64,000 bases of DNA from Robertmurraya korlensis (GCF_023715225.1 NZ_JAMBNS010000007.1:186001-250000); one strand, 5' to 3'; shown: positions 1 to 9,178, counted from the stretch's first letter. Translations and numbers: made by a program. Notes: generated by a model not told the origin, from the letters alone.

Positions 1-512
1 TTATCCTAAGAGAATTGATGGTTTTAGCAAAGCCAAATAAGCAAAAGTATGAAAGGGTGGATATACAGTTACTACTTGATCAGGTGCTTACCTTGATGGA
101 GCCACATGCGCTCTTAAACAATATTCAGCTACAGCGAAATATCTATTTTAATAATTCCTTCCTCTTAGGTGACACCAATCAATTGAAACAGGTGTTTATA
201 AATTTTATCAAAAATTCTATAGAGGCAATGCCGGATGGTGGAAATATTACCATAGAAGGTAGAGTATTAACAGACTTGAGCATAGAGGTGTCAATAGTAG
301 ATGAAGGGTGTGGAATGCCCAAGGAAGTACTAGATAGGGTAGGCGAGCTGTTTTTTACTACGAAAGAAAACGGAACGGGCTTAGGGATGCTTGTTAGTCA
401 ACAGATAATAAAGGAACATAAAGGTACGATTGTTATTGAGAGTGACTCTGAAGGTACATGTGTCAAAGTAAGATTTATGCCGAGAGAGAACGAATTAAAT
501 CTTGTGAACTAA
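1..512 (+). CDS. Sensor histidine kinase, C-terminal part (cut by window start)
   Basis: The reading frame is open to the window edge, so the sensor region and most of the dimerisation domain lie outside. What remains is the HATPase_c ATP-binding domain. The N box is QVFINFIKNSIEAMPDGG, the G1 box DEGCGMP, and the F and G2 boxes are LFFTTKENGTGLGM. The family autophosphorylates a histidine upstream of this domain and passes the phosphate to a response regulator. The short LREL-MVLAKP stretch before it resembles the end of the DHp helix in the sporulation-kinase type of Bacillus kinases; that resemblance is inference. No response regulator follows, so it may be an orphan kinase. Confidence 0.9.
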   Translation, partial: ILRELMVLAKPNKQKYERVDIQLLLDQVLTLMEPHALLNNIQLQRNIYFNNSFLLGDTNQLKQVFINFIKNSIEAMPDGGNITIEGRVLTDLSIEVSIVDEGCGMPKEVLDRVGELFFTTKENGTGLGMLVSQQIIKEHKGTIVIESDSEGTCVKVRFMPRENELNLVN

Positions 513-658
513 TGAGAAAAATGGTATGATACTCCTTGTCTAATGTCTTGCTGTCATTAGTTTTAAAGCAATAATTTTATTATAAATAACGATTTTTTAT
601 ACTTTATTATTTGTTGAATGGTAAATGGTAGAAACTATTATATAGTCGTCTTAACCGT

Positions 659-697
659 GGCCTAACTTCTTTTTTTGAGAAGTTAGGCCTTTTTATT
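659..697 (+). terminator. Intrinsic terminator after the kinase gene
   Basis: A perfect 12-bp stem (659-670 with 678-689) is separated by a T-rich loop and followed by a T-run. It lies just before the ribosome site of the next gene, so that gene either needs a promoter inside or before the hairpin or is expressed by read-through. Confidence 0.8.
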
Positions 698-715
698 TAT
701 GTAAGGGGGATTTGA

Positions 716-1405
716 ATGCTGGCTACGCAAGATGATTTGCATACACTCAGTAGTACATATAGCAAGCTTCTTAAAAGAGGATTTGGGAAAGGACCAGAAA
801 CCTGTTTTACTGTCTTTAAGGGGAACAAACTATACGTGTATATACGAAGTTTTATGACACCTGCAGAAGAAATTCTTTATAATAATGACCAAAATAATTT
901 GATCACAGAGTTTCGAACCTCTGTCATTCAATCACTTTCGGAAGAGCTCGTACAGGAATCGTCTAAGTTATTAGGAGTACCTTTCCATTCCTTTTATCAA
1001 GATTGGAATTATGATACGAATTCAGGTATGCTGCTTCTCGTTTCTAATTCTGGTCAGCTGGATTTAAAAGCAGAGGAGAAGGGTAGTGAAGGAGTGACTA
1101 AGGTGATTCGAACAATAGGTACTCAGTTTCACAAACTCCCAGTTAATTTACGAACCGTTCCTTCCCCTACCAATAGCTATGCTGTTGAGGCAAAAGGTGT
1201 GTTACTACCACTTGAAAACTTCATTTTTGAAAGAGGACAAATGGATCTGTTATTTACCCAAGCTAGAAACGTTAAAAAGGGATATATGACACATAAGAGC
1301 TTTTTTGAAGAAGCACTAAATCGCTCCATTGAAGATATTTTTATTATGTGGGATTATGTGGAAAATAAGAATTATTTTATATTTATTTTTGGTAGAATAA
1401 ATTAA
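716..1405 (+). CDS. DUF2294-type protein, first of a tandem pair
   Basis: A 229-residue protein with ATG at 716 behind AAGGGGGA. The N-terminal half (about residues 10-115) has the DUF2294 pattern: GFGKGPETCFTVF, then RSFMTPAEEIL, then a YQDWNYDTNSGMLLL end. The C-terminal half (about 155-229) repeats the layout more weakly: GVLLPLENFIFERG, FFEEALNRSIEDIF, MWDYVENKNYFIF. This makes it an internally duplicated DUF2294 protein about twice the usual family length. Function is unknown. No signal peptide or membrane segment is seen. It has its own terminator and a paralogue immediately downstream. Confidence 0.8.
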   Translation: MLATQDDLHTLSSTYSKLLKRGFGKGPETCFTVFKGNKLYVYIRSFMTPAEEILYNNDQNNLITEFRTSVIQSLSEELVQESSKLLGVPFHSFYQDWNYDTNSGMLLLVSNSGQLDLKAEEKGSEGVTKVIRTIGTQFHKLPVNLRTVPSPTNSYAVEAKGVLLPLENFIFERGQMDLLFTQARNVKKGYMTHKSFFEEALNRSIEDIFIMWDYVENKNYFIFIFGRIN

Positions 1406-1416
1406 CAATTACAAAG

Positions 1417-1452
1417 AAAGAAGTGGACACAACAATCCACTTCTTTTTGTTT
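1417..1452 (+). terminator. Intrinsic terminator
   Basis: An 11-bp perfect stem, AAAGAAGTGGA at 1417-1427 with TCCACTTCTTT at 1436-1446, is followed by more T. It separates the two DUF2294 genes into different transcription units. Confidence 0.8.
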
Positions 1453-1515
1453 TGAGTGAAAAGAACTGGGCAACCTAAATTTAATAGCTAAATTAAGAAT
1501 GTGAGGTTAACCAAT

Positions 1516-2214
1516 ATGTCTACTGAACTGCTTCATGAAAAACTCATGAACATAAGTAGTTTAACTAGTAAGATGTTACGAAAAAATTTTGGACGAGGTC
1601 CCGATTCTTGCTTTGCCTTTGCTAATGGTCCATATCTTGTTCTTTACATAAGAAGGTTTCTTTCTCCAATGGAATCTGTATTGCTTGAAAGTGGTAACAT
1701 AGACAAGCTAGACATGTCCCGCACAATAGTTATGCATAAAATTTTAACTCAATTGAAGGGAATGCTCGAAATGGAATTTGAGGCTGATGTAAAATCAGCC
1801 TATCATGATTGGAATTATAATCAAAATACAGGTATGATCACGATTGAATTTGAGAGCAACGTAACTGAGGCAGTTTCTAAAAGTGAAGAGAATCATATCT
1901 ATAAAAATCTTATTGATGAGGTAGACCGAATAAGCATTATCGTACAGAAAAAACCGGAAACAACCGAAGCGTTTTTTATCACTCCGAGGGTGTATTTGGT
2001 CAAGAGAAAGGGAATTTTGGTTGAAATTGAAAAGTCTTTGATAGAGAAAGGGTATGAGCAAACTCTCCTTGTTACAAAAGATGAATTAGAAAAATCATAT
2101 TTGCATCATAATGGTCATTTTGAAGAAATTTTTAGCCGGCCGGTTGAAGATATTCTTGTAGATTGGGATTTACATAATGACGATAGCATCATCTGTTTTG
2201 TATTGAAAAATTGA
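1516..2214 (+). CDS. DUF2294-type protein, second of a tandem pair
   Basis: Paralogue of the preceding gene with the same two-part layout. It has NFGRGPDSCFAF, RRFLSPMESVLLESG and YHDWNYNQNTGMITIEF in the first half, and KGILVEIEKSLIEKG, HFEEIFSRPVEDILVDWD and ICFVL in the second. ATG 1516 is chosen over GTG 1501 because GTGAGGT at 1501-1507 is itself the ribosome site, eight bases upstream of the ATG. The product is 232 residues and soluble. Function is unknown; the pair probably arose by local duplication of an already duplicated protein. Confidence 0.8.
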   Translation: MSTELLHEKLMNISSLTSKMLRKNFGRGPDSCFAFANGPYLVLYIRRFLSPMESVLLESGNIDKLDMSRTIVMHKILTQLKGMLEMEFEADVKSAYHDWNYNQNTGMITIEFESNVTEAVSKSEENHIYKNLIDEVDRISIIVQKKPETTEAFFITPRVYLVKRKGILVEIEKSLIEKGYEQTLLVTKDELEKSYLHHNGHFEEIFSRPVEDILVDWDLHNDDSIICFVLKN

Positions 2215-2325
2215 AATAAGGGTAGACACCAAAATTATCCGACATTGTTCAGAATTAGAGGAATGTTTAAAACCAATTCCATTCGTTCATAAAGATAGTA
2301 GAATAATCTCCCAAGAGGTGTTTTT

Positions 2326-2682
2326 ATGAACGATCTTTTGCAAGAACTTTACCATTCCAATAATCAGTTAGTGACTTTTATCCTTGGTTTAGTGTTTATT
2401 ATTATAGTTGTTTCAATCGTTCGCTCGGTGTTTCGAATGGTACTTCCATTTGTAGTCATTGGATTAGTCATGGTTGTTTTTCTTGGACATTCTCCTGATG
2501 ATGTGATGAATAAAGGAAAGCAGTTTATGGCTCAAGGCTCAAATTTGATTCAAAACCTTATACCTTTTCTTCAGTCAGATAGCGGGGAAAAGGATGAGGA
2601 ACTTGCTCCCTTTTCAGAGGAAGATGAAAACAAAGAGATTTTTAAAAATGATGGAAATAATTTTGATATAAATAAGTTTTAA
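2326..2682 (+). CDS. Small two-helix membrane protein, unknown
   Basis: A 118-residue protein with ATG behind AAGAGGTG. Residues about 15-55 form two closely spaced hydrophobic helices (FILGLVFIIIVVSIV and VLPFVVIGLVMVVFL). The C-terminal half is polar and very acidic (GEKDEELAPFSEEDENKEIF). No family is recognised. It precedes the TetR gene by about 90 bp with no terminator between, so co-transcription is possible. Confidence 0.65.
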   Translation: MNDLLQELYHSNNQLVTFILGLVFIIIVVSIVRSVFRMVLPFVVIGLVMVVFLGHSPDDVMNKGKQFMAQGSNLIQNLIPFLQSDSGEKDEELAPFSEEDENKEIFKNDGNNFDINKF

Positions 2683-2770
2683 TAAGTCGTTCTGGATGCT
2701 GTAAACAAAGAAAAGAAATCCTTTTTTCCTCCATAAGGTTTCATTATAATTAGTGAAGAGGTGAAAGCTT

Positions 2771-3346
2771 ATGGCACGTGAACGGAAATTTTCCAATGAA
2801 GAACTGTTTCAGACAGTAAAGAAAATGCTCCTTCAACATGGTTATGAAGGATTCCATTTTGGCCTGTTAGCAGAGCAACTGGATATTTCAAGAGGAGCTT
2901 TATATAAATATTACGAAAACAAGGATGAGTTAATTACGGATTTTATGCTTTATGAAATGCAGATATTTATTGGAGATTTGGCTCAGATAGAAAATCAGGG
3001 AGACTTTGAAGCCCAGTTTGATTTCTTAATGAAGCTAATTTTTGATAAAGCAGAAGTTCATCAACTCATTACGGTTGTCAAACAAATGGGATCAAGTTCA
3101 AATGAAAAAGCAAAAGAAAATAAAGAACAATTAGAAAAGCTTCCTCTAGAAATGTATCGCTATCTGCAAAATTTTATTTCATTTGGGAAAAGGGAAGGCA
3201 AGCTAAAGGAACATATTCCTGATAGTGTCATACTCGGATTGATATTCCAATCGATAGCCATTCCCAATCATTTTGGCTTACCAAAGGGGGTTTGGGTGAA
3301 TTCAATCAAGGAAATTATTAGTAAAGGAATGTTTGCACATTCATAA
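2771..3346 (+). CDS. TetR/AcrR family transcriptional regulator
   Basis: A 191-residue protein with ATG behind GAGGTGAAAGC. The N-terminal 50 residues are a TetR helix-turn-helix (EELFQTVKKMLLQHGYEGFHF, LLAEQLDISRGALYKYYENKDEL), followed by an all-helical ligand domain. It lies directly upstream of an MMPL-type exporter in the same direction. Local repression of that exporter, relieved by a substrate, is the usual arrangement. A palindrome at 3412-3427 in front of the exporter is the likely operator. The inducer is unknown. Confidence 0.9.
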   Translation: MARERKFSNEELFQTVKKMLLQHGYEGFHFGLLAEQLDISRGALYKYYENKDELITDFMLYEMQIFIGDLAQIENQGDFEAQFDFLMKLIFDKAEVHQLITVVKQMGSSSNEKAKENKEQLEKLPLEMYRYLQNFISFGKREGKLKEHIPDSVILGLIFQSIAIPNHFGLPKGVWVNSIKEIISKGMFAHS

Positions 3347-3349
3347 TTG

Positions 3350-3400
3350 ACACAACTGTCACTTACGCTTGATAATAAGGGTGACAATTGTGTTTTTTAT
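3350..3400 (+). terminator. Hairpin with T-run after the TetR gene
   Basis: A 13-bp stem with one mismatch (3350-3362 with 3381-3393) is followed by TTTTTT. The arms, TGACACAACTGTCA and GTGACAATTGTGT, share the TGACA/TGTCA words of the nearby operator, so this hairpin may also be bound by the regulator. Confidence 0.55.
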
Positions 3401-3411
3401 TTTTATTTAAA

Positions 3412-3427
3412 GTAACACTTGTGTCAC
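3412..3427. promoter_or_regulatory. Probable TetR-type operator before the MMPL exporter
   Basis: GTAACACTTGTGTCAC is a 16-bp near-perfect palindrome (7-bp arms, one mismatch) of the size and form usual for TetR-family sites. It abuts a TATAAAAT -10 candidate at 3428-3435 and lies about 30 bp before the exporter start. The assignment to the adjacent TetR protein is inference. Confidence 0.5.
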
Positions 3428-3455
3428 TATAAAATTTTACTAAGGGGAGAAAAGC

Positions 3456-5564
3456 ATGAAATCCATTCTCAAGAGAATTACTGACCAAGTTTCTACCAGA
3501 AAAGGAACATGGGTTACGCTAGGTATTTGGGTCATAGTAACAGTCCTTCTTGCTGTCCTTGCACCGAGTGCGAAAGAATACGAATCATCCAATATTTCAT
3601 CATTACCCAGTGATGCAAAGTCAGTTATTGCTCAAAATAAACTGGATCAATATTTTAAAGACAATGACGGAACACCGGCGATTCTCGTTTTTCAATCTAG
3701 CGACGATAAAGTAGTGAATGTAGCTGAATTAGAGTCATTTATCATGCAGGTTGAAAAGGTAGAGGGAGTCAAGGAAATTGTTCCAATAACCACTTTGCCA
3801 CCACAAGCTACCGAAAGCTTCTTTTCTGAAGATAGAAGTACAGTCATCCTGCCGGTTACCTTTGAGGCTGGCTTCGAAGCGAAAGAAATGAGAACCTCGC
3901 AAGAAAAGATGATGGAGATGGCTAACGAATCTACGAACTTATCGTTAACGATAACTGGTCCTGCCGGTATTGCTGTAGACGCCCTTGATTTGTTCTCACG
4001 AGCAGATGTTGTGCTCCTTTTATCAACGGTTGGCCTTATTCTTATATTGCTAATAGTGATCTACCGTTCACCTCTACTTGCCTTAATTCCACTTCTTGCA
4101 GCCGCATTTGTCTATGAAGTGGTGAATCAAGTGCTGGGTCTAATGGGAAAAGCGGGATTACTTATTAACAATCAAACATTTTCGATCATGACAATTTTAT
4201 TATTTGCAGCAGTGATTGATTATTCATTATTTGTCTTTTCTCGCTATCGTGAGGAATTGAAAACGTATGATAGTAAGCATGAAGCCATGAAAGAAGCGAT
4301 GAGGGAAACCGGATTACCAGTTTTCTTCTCTGGTGGTACAGTGCTTGCTGCCATGTTGGTATTATTCTTCGCAGAATTTGGGGATTACCGAAATTTTGCA
4401 CCTATTTTTGCAACGGCCATGCTAATTATTATGATTGCATCTGTCACATTAGTTCCCGCCCTTTTTACACTATTCGGAAGAAAATCGTTCTGGCCTAAAA
4501 TTCCTAGAGTTGGGGAGGAAGCAGTTAAAACTAATTCTTTCTGGAGTAAAATTGGTCGAAGTGTAGTGAAGAAGCCAGTTGTTTCAACGGTCGCAATTGG
4601 GATTATCTTAGTGATATCGGCATTAAATATGTTCAATCTGAAGTACGAGTTTGATACAATGAAGAGCTTTCCAGAGGATATGCCATCTAGAATAGGGTAT
4701 GAAATTTTAGAAGCAGAGTTTGAAAAGGGAGATTTAGCTCCAACAACTGTCCTGTTTGAAGCTTCTGAGCCAGTCACGATGGAGCAGCAGGACGCAATCA
4801 TGAAAGAGCTGCAGAAACAACCACTTGTTAGCGGTGTTCGTCCAAGTGTTGTATCTGAAGACCAAAAAGTAGTTCAATTTACACTCACCTATACAGAAAG
4901 TCCATACGATATTGAAACGATGGATGCGTTGGAGGAAACGAGAGATGATTCGCAGCAGATCCTAAAGGATGCAGGTCTTGAGGGTGAGCTTTATTTTGCT
5001 GGCGAAACAGCCAATCGAATTGACGATCGTGCAACGAATAACAGAGACCTTATCGTCATTGTTCTTTTAGAGTCCATTCTCATCTTTGCTATGCTTATTG
5101 TAATGACAAAGTCGTTCAAGCTACCTTTATATATGATGGGGACCATTTTATTATCATTCCTGGCAGCTGTTGGGTTAGGGATGTTCCTGACAAACCTATT
5201 TTTTGATATTGATACAGTTAGTAACCGCGTCCCACTTTACTCCTTCGTCTTTTTAGTGGCGTTAGGAATTGATTATAATATCATTCTAATTTCAAGGTTT
5301 ATGGAAGAAAGAAAAATTCATCCAGTCAAGAAAGCTGTAGAAATTGCGGTAGCCAATACAGGTGGAGTGATCTCTTCAGCAGGAATCATTCTTGCTGCAA
5401 CCTTTGCTGTGTTAATGACACAACCGATTCAACTATTATTTGTATTTGGTTTTATTGTGGCGGTTGGAATATTATTAGACACCTTCTTAATACGAGGAAT
5501 TTTATTGCCTGCATTGCTTGTTTTATTTGAAAAAGATTCGTCTTTGCAAAAGAGTCAGCAATAA
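3456..5564 (+). CDS. MMPL/RND-superfamily exporter
   Basis: A 702-residue membrane protein with ATG behind AAGGGGAG. It has the two-fold MMPL layout: one N-terminal helix, an extracytoplasmic loop (about residues 40-180), a helix bundle with FAAVIDYSLFVFSRYREEL, then a second helix, loop and bundle with VALGIDYNIILISRFMEER. The GxxxDYxxx motifs in both bundles fit proton-driven transport in this family. Relatives move lipids, drugs or hydrophobic peptides. It follows a TetR regulator and an operator-like palindrome, so it is probably inducible by its substrate, which cannot be named from sequence. Confidence 0.88.
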   Translation: MKSILKRITDQVSTRKGTWVTLGIWVIVTVLLAVLAPSAKEYESSNISSLPSDAKSVIAQNKLDQYFKDNDGTPAILVFQSSDDKVVNVAELESFIMQVEKVEGVKEIVPITTLPPQATESFFSEDRSTVILPVTFEAGFEAKEMRTSQEKMMEMANESTNLSLTITGPAGIAVDALDLFSRADVVLLLSTVGLILILLIVIYRSPLLALIPLLAAAFVYEVVNQVLGLMGKAGLLINNQTFSIMTILLFAAVIDYSLFVFSRYREELKTYDSKHEAMKEAMRETGLPVFFSGGTVLAAMLVLFFAEFGDYRNFAPIFATAMLIIMIASVTLVPALFTLFGRKSFWPKIPRVGEEAVKTNSFWSKIGRSVVKKPVVSTVAIGIILVISALNMFNLKYEFDTMKSFPEDMPSRIGYEILEAEFEKGDLAPTTVLFEASEPVTMEQQDAIMKELQKQPLVSGVRPSVVSEDQKVVQFTLTYTESPYDIETMDALEETRDDSQQILKDAGLEGELYFAGETANRIDDRATNNRDLIVIVLLESILIFAMLIVMTKSFKLPLYMMGTILLSFLAAVGLGMFLTNLFFDIDTVSNRVPLYSFVFLVALGIDYNIILISRFMEERKIHPVKKAVEIAVANTGGVISSAGIILAATFAVLMTQPIQLLFVFGFIVAVGILLDTFLIRGILLPALLVLFEKDSSLQKSQQ

Positions 5565-5571
5565 GAAAAAG

Positions 5572-5607
5572 AGCCAGTCACAAATAAAGGTGACTGGCTT
5601 TGTTTTT
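5572..5607. terminator. Bidirectional terminator between convergent exporters
   Basis: A perfect 10-bp stem, AGCCAGTCAC with GTGACTGGCT, has a T-rich run on the plus side and an A-rich tract on the other, which serves the minus strand. Confidence 0.8.
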
Positions 5608-8600
5608 ACCCTTCTATACTTTGTTCGTTTGCTAATTGTGTACGTTGTTTCTTAGACTTTTTAAAATGTAAAAGCTCATAAATCACGGGTATGACCACAA
5701 GCGTCAGTAGGGTTGCTGCTGCTAATCCACCAATAACTACTACAGCTAAGCTTTGTGACACAAGGGCACCTGTCTCTGCTTTTTTAAACAAAAGTGGGAG
5801 CATGGCACAAATGGTTGCAACTGCTGTCATTAAAATCGGACGCATTCTCGTTGCGGTTGCTTCGACAATCGCTTCCCGAATGATCATTTTTTGTTCGTTT
5901 TGTTTAATACGGTCTAACAATACAATCGCATTCGTGACGACGATACCAATCAGCATAAGGGCACCCAATAGAGCCGTTACATCCACAGGAATTCGGCTAA
6001 TTACAAGTCCAAGTACAGCACCAATCGCTGCAAGTGGAAGTGAGAATAGAATAGCGATAGGAGCTCTTACTGTTTTGAAAGTAATCACCATGATTAAGAA
6101 AACGGCTCCAATGGAAACGATCATCGTCATAAATAAATCAGAGAAGTCATTCGCTTGTTGAACACTCGCTCCTCCAACAAAAATTTCTACCTCATCAGGA
6201 AGTTTGATTCCGCCATTTCCCTTAACACCAAATATAGCTTCATTTATTTCCTTTGAGATGTCTGAAACGCGTGCTGAATCAATATTTGCTGTTACTCGAA
6301 CATATTGGTCTCCATCTTTATGGAAGACACTCGTTGATTCTTCTCTTTTCGTAATCGAAGCAACCTTAGAAACAGGAACTAAGCCTGTTGGAGTCATAAC
6401 AGGGATATCGCTAATCTCATCCGCTGTAGCTGGAGATAGCAATGCTTCCAGTAATACAGGCGTATCTTGTTCTTCTAGTTGTAGCATACCAATTGGCATA
6501 GCATTTAGCATGGCAGCTAAGCTTTGAGCTGTTTGTTCAGAGTTCACTTTACTGGAGTCCACTTCAAGTGAAAAGACCGTTTTCTTTTCTTCGAAATTGG
6601 TAGAAACTTTTTCAACACCATCAATTCCTGAAATCTCAGCCTTCACCTTTAAAGCAGTTTTTTCTAGATTAGCTAAGGAATCACCCATCACATCGATGGT
6701 GATTTGTGAGGATGAGCTAGACATCATTGAACTAGCTGAAACCGTAAGCTCGGCATCGTCATAATTCTCTTTTTCACCTTCAATCAGTTTGATCATGTGA
6801 TCGGTATCGTTTTTATCTTTAAGAATAATTGAAAAGCTTGTTGCAGTTGGTGATTTTACATCCCCGTATTGAGCAGCTTCAGCTGAATTCCCCATTTGAG
6901 TAAAGTTATGTTCAACCTCTTCTTGCTTAAGAATGAACTCCTCTAGTTTAAGGGAGCCTTCCTTAACCTCGTCAATAGGGGTATTATTCGGGTACGTTAG
7001 ATTAGCCACGATGAAATCGGAGCTTGAGTTATCAATGGCACCTTTCGGAAGCGTTACATAGGTTACAATCGAACCAGCAAAAACAAATAATGCTAGGAGA
7101 AGGACTGCCCATTTATGATTGAGTGACCAAGTTACTAACTTTATGAATTTTACCGCTGGCTTATGTTCTGGTAGCTTTGTATTTTTCAGCAACCCTGCGC
7201 TCATTAGTGGAACGACGGTTAACGCTACGACTAATGAAGCGAGCAGAGAATAGGTAATCGTTAATGCAAATGGGAGCATGATATCCTGAAGGGATCCACT
7301 TACAAGACCGATTGGTAGAAATACTGCCACAGTTGTTAAGGTGGACGACGTGATAGCGGTTCCTACTTCTTTTGTTGCCTCTATTACTAAAGGTACTGAG
7401 AATTTTTCTTTTTGCATTTTGCGGAAAATATTTTCGATTACTACGATACTATCGTCTACTAAACGACCAACGGCTACTGCCACTCCCCCTAAAGTTAGAA
7501 CATTAAGTGTAATTCCTGAGCGTGACAGAAGGAATAACGTAAAGGCTAGGGACAGTGGGATAGACACAATTGTAATAAAAGTCGAACGAAGGTTTCTTAG
7601 AAAAAGCATAATTACAATTGTTGCAAACAATGCTCCAAGTAACACTTCCTTCATCATGGTGTGTACAGAGTTTTCAACCATATCTGTTAAGTCTAAAACC
7701 ACTGTCGTCTCCGATTGGCTAAACTTTTCGTTCAGTTCCTTGATGGATTGATCAAGCTCTTTACTGATAGATACAGCATTAGACGCACTATCCTTTGTTA
7801 CTATTAGGAAAAGACCATCTTCACCATTAATGTGATTCAACGTATCATTGGGTTCTTGTTTATCAACTGTTGCAATATCTTTTAAGCTAACCCCAGGAGA
7901 TACTTGTAGATTTCTTAGCTCATCCAGACTATCGATACTGCCAATAACTTTAATATTACTGGATTTACCATCTATTGTTTGCTCACCTACAGCCATCGAT
8001 GAATTCTGTCCTTGTAACATAGTCATGATGGTTTGAAATGGAATCTGTGTTTGTGCAAGTTTTTCGTTATCTATTTTCACAGATACATAGGAATTTGCTT
8101 CGCCCATGGTTTGGATATTGGCAATTCCCTCAATATCTTTTAATACAGGAACAATTTCTTTTTTAGCAAACTCCACATTCTCAGCTGTTAATCCATCCTC
8201 GAACGTGATTGAAATCTGTGAGATTGGGATCATATTTGTATTCAGTTGAATAATATTTGGTTTTGACACGTTTGGTGGAAGACTTAGCGTAGTCAGTGCA
8301 TCCTGTACCTCAAGCTTTGCATCCTTCATATTGGTTTTGGAGTCGTAAAAGATATCAAGCTTTGAATATCCATCTCCTGTAGTCGAAAAGATATTTGTTT
8401 TTCCTTTTACTCCTTCAAGTACCGTTTCCATCGGATTCGTCACTTGCTTTTCCATCGTGTCAGAGTCTGTTCCTTGACCGAGCACAACGACTGAAACCTG
8501 TGGCTGGTCAGCTGCTGGAAAGAACTCCATAGGTAATGTTGTGTAGCTTAGGATTCCTAAGCCGAGGACCAAAATCGTCAGAATCGATACAGCAGCTTTG

Positions 8601-8632
8601 TTGCGAAAGGCCCACCTTGTAAAAATAGACAT
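5606..8632 (-). CDS. swrC: SwrC/AcrB-like RND efflux pump
   Basis: A 1008-residue RND (HAE1-type) transporter. ATG 8632 is preferred over an upstream in-frame start at 8674 because GAGAGGAGA lies nine bases before it and RND proteins begin with an IFTRWAFRNKAA-type sequence. TM1 is followed by the PMEFFPAADQPQVSV loop. TM4 carries the proton-relay aspartates in VGRLVDDSIVVIENIFR. The second half repeats the fold, ending GIVVTNAIVLLDRIKQ. In Bacillus subtilis the homologue SwrC (YerP) exports surfactin and other amphiphiles. No membrane-fusion gene is adjacent, as usual for SwrC. The symbol rests on overall resemblance. Confidence 0.85.
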   Translation of the reverse strand: MSIFTRWAFRNKAAVSILTILVLGLGILSYTTLPMEFFPAADQPQVSVVVLGQGTDSDTMEKQVTNPMETVLEGVKGKTNIFSTTGDGYSKLDIFYDSKTNMKDAKLEVQDALTTLSLPPNVSKPNIIQLNTNMIPISQISITFEDGLTAENVEFAKKEIVPVLKDIEGIANIQTMGEANSYVSVKIDNEKLAQTQIPFQTIMTMLQGQNSSMAVGEQTIDGKSSNIKVIGSIDSLDELRNLQVSPGVSLKDIATVDKQEPNDTLNHINGEDGLFLIVTKDSASNAVSISKELDQSIKELNEKFSQSETTVVLDLTDMVENSVHTMMKEVLLGALFATIVIMLFLRNLRSTFITIVSIPLSLAFTLFLLSRSGITLNVLTLGGVAVAVGRLVDDSIVVIENIFRKMQKEKFSVPLVIEATKEVGTAITSSTLTTVAVFLPIGLVSGSLQDIMLPFALTITYSLLASLVVALTVVPLMSAGLLKNTKLPEHKPAVKFIKLVTWSLNHKWAVLLLALFVFAGSIVTYVTLPKGAIDNSSSDFIVANLTYPNNTPIDEVKEGSLKLEEFILKQEEVEHNFTQMGNSAEAAQYGDVKSPTATSFSIILKDKNDTDHMIKLIEGEKENYDDAELTVSASSMMSSSSSQITIDVMGDSLANLEKTALKVKAEISGIDGVEKVSTNFEEKKTVFSLEVDSSKVNSEQTAQSLAAMLNAMPIGMLQLEEQDTPVLLEALLSPATADEISDIPVMTPTGLVPVSKVASITKREESTSVFHKDGDQYVRVTANIDSARVSDISKEINEAIFGVKGNGGIKLPDEVEIFVGGASVQQANDFSDLFMTMIVSIGAVFLIMVITFKTVRAPIAILFSLPLAAIGAVLGLVISRIPVDVTALLGALMLIGIVVTNAIVLLDRIKQNEQKMIIREAIVEATATRMRPILMTAVATICAMLPLLFKKAETGALVSQSLAVVVIGGLAAATLLTLVVIPVIYELLHFKKSKKQRTQLANEQSIEG

Positions 8633-8711
8633 TGTAAAATTTCTCCTCTCATGGTAAAAACTAATAATAATCACAAGATGTATCTTAACATAATTTGTTC
8701 ATGACTAAGAA

Positions 8712-8725
8712 CGGTCTCGAGACCG
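8712..8725. promoter_or_regulatory. Perfect 14-bp palindrome upstream of the RND pump
   Basis: CGGTCTCGAGACCG is a perfect inverted repeat about 80 bp before the pump start, in otherwise AT-rich DNA. Its place and symmetry suggest a repressor site for the pump. No regulator gene is adjacent on that side, so the binding protein is unknown. Confidence 0.4.
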
Positions 8726-8860
8726 ATACCGCAATACTTACAAAGACTTAATATAAGGGTTTTCTTGAAGTTAATGAAAATTTATTGTTAAGATTGTTCG
8801 TTTTATTGAATTCTATAGAGTCAGGAATAATTGAGTGCTGATTTCACTGTGTTTGAAAAT

Positions 8861-9046
8861 TAAGCGGAAAAATTCCGGTTAAATTAAGAAATACTTATAT
8901 TTTCTTAAAAATAAGGGGAGTTTTTCCGTTTATATTAGTCAAATCGTTGAATTTGGTCATATTTAGAGCATTTAATCGGAATATCTCCGCTTATTTCTGC
9001 TTCATAGGATTCCCCTATATACATTAGCAGGAAATTCTCCGCCTAT
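8861..9046. repeat. Four degenerate GCGGA/TCCGC short repeats
   Basis: Four similar 20-23 bp words start near 8861, 8911, 8972 and 9026 at about 50-60 bp spacing: TAAGCGGAAAAATTCCGGTT, then ATAAGGGGAGTTTTTCCGTT, TAATCGGAATATCTCCGCTT and AGCAGGAAATTCTCCGCCTA. Each is a weak inverted repeat around an AT-rich centre. The non-coding region 8633-9178 holds this array, the palindrome at 8712 and the bioB terminator; nothing recognisable lies between 8730 and 8860. Confidence 0.55.
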
Positions 9047-9131
9047 GACCTCTCATGGATACACGACATCAATACGTTGAAAGCAGAAATGGTTTGCAAA
9101 ATTCTCAATCCTAAGAATTAGTAATTAAAGC

Positions 9132-9161
9132 AAAAAGAGCAAGGGAATAAGCCCTTGCTCT
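9132..9161 (-). terminator. Terminator of bioYB
   Basis: A perfect 10-bp stem, AGAGCAAGGG with CCCTTGCTCT, is followed on the minus strand by TTTTTG, about 20 bp after the bioB stop. Confidence 0.85.
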
Positions 9162-9178
9162 ACTTTTGTTATGCCTTT

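Noticed and set aside
4385-4801. Minus-strand ORF over the MMPL exporter
   Set aside because: Antisense to a conserved membrane protein, no start signal.
5691-6161. Plus-strand ORF inside the SwrC-like gene
   Set aside because: Antisense shadow of a conserved RND transporter.
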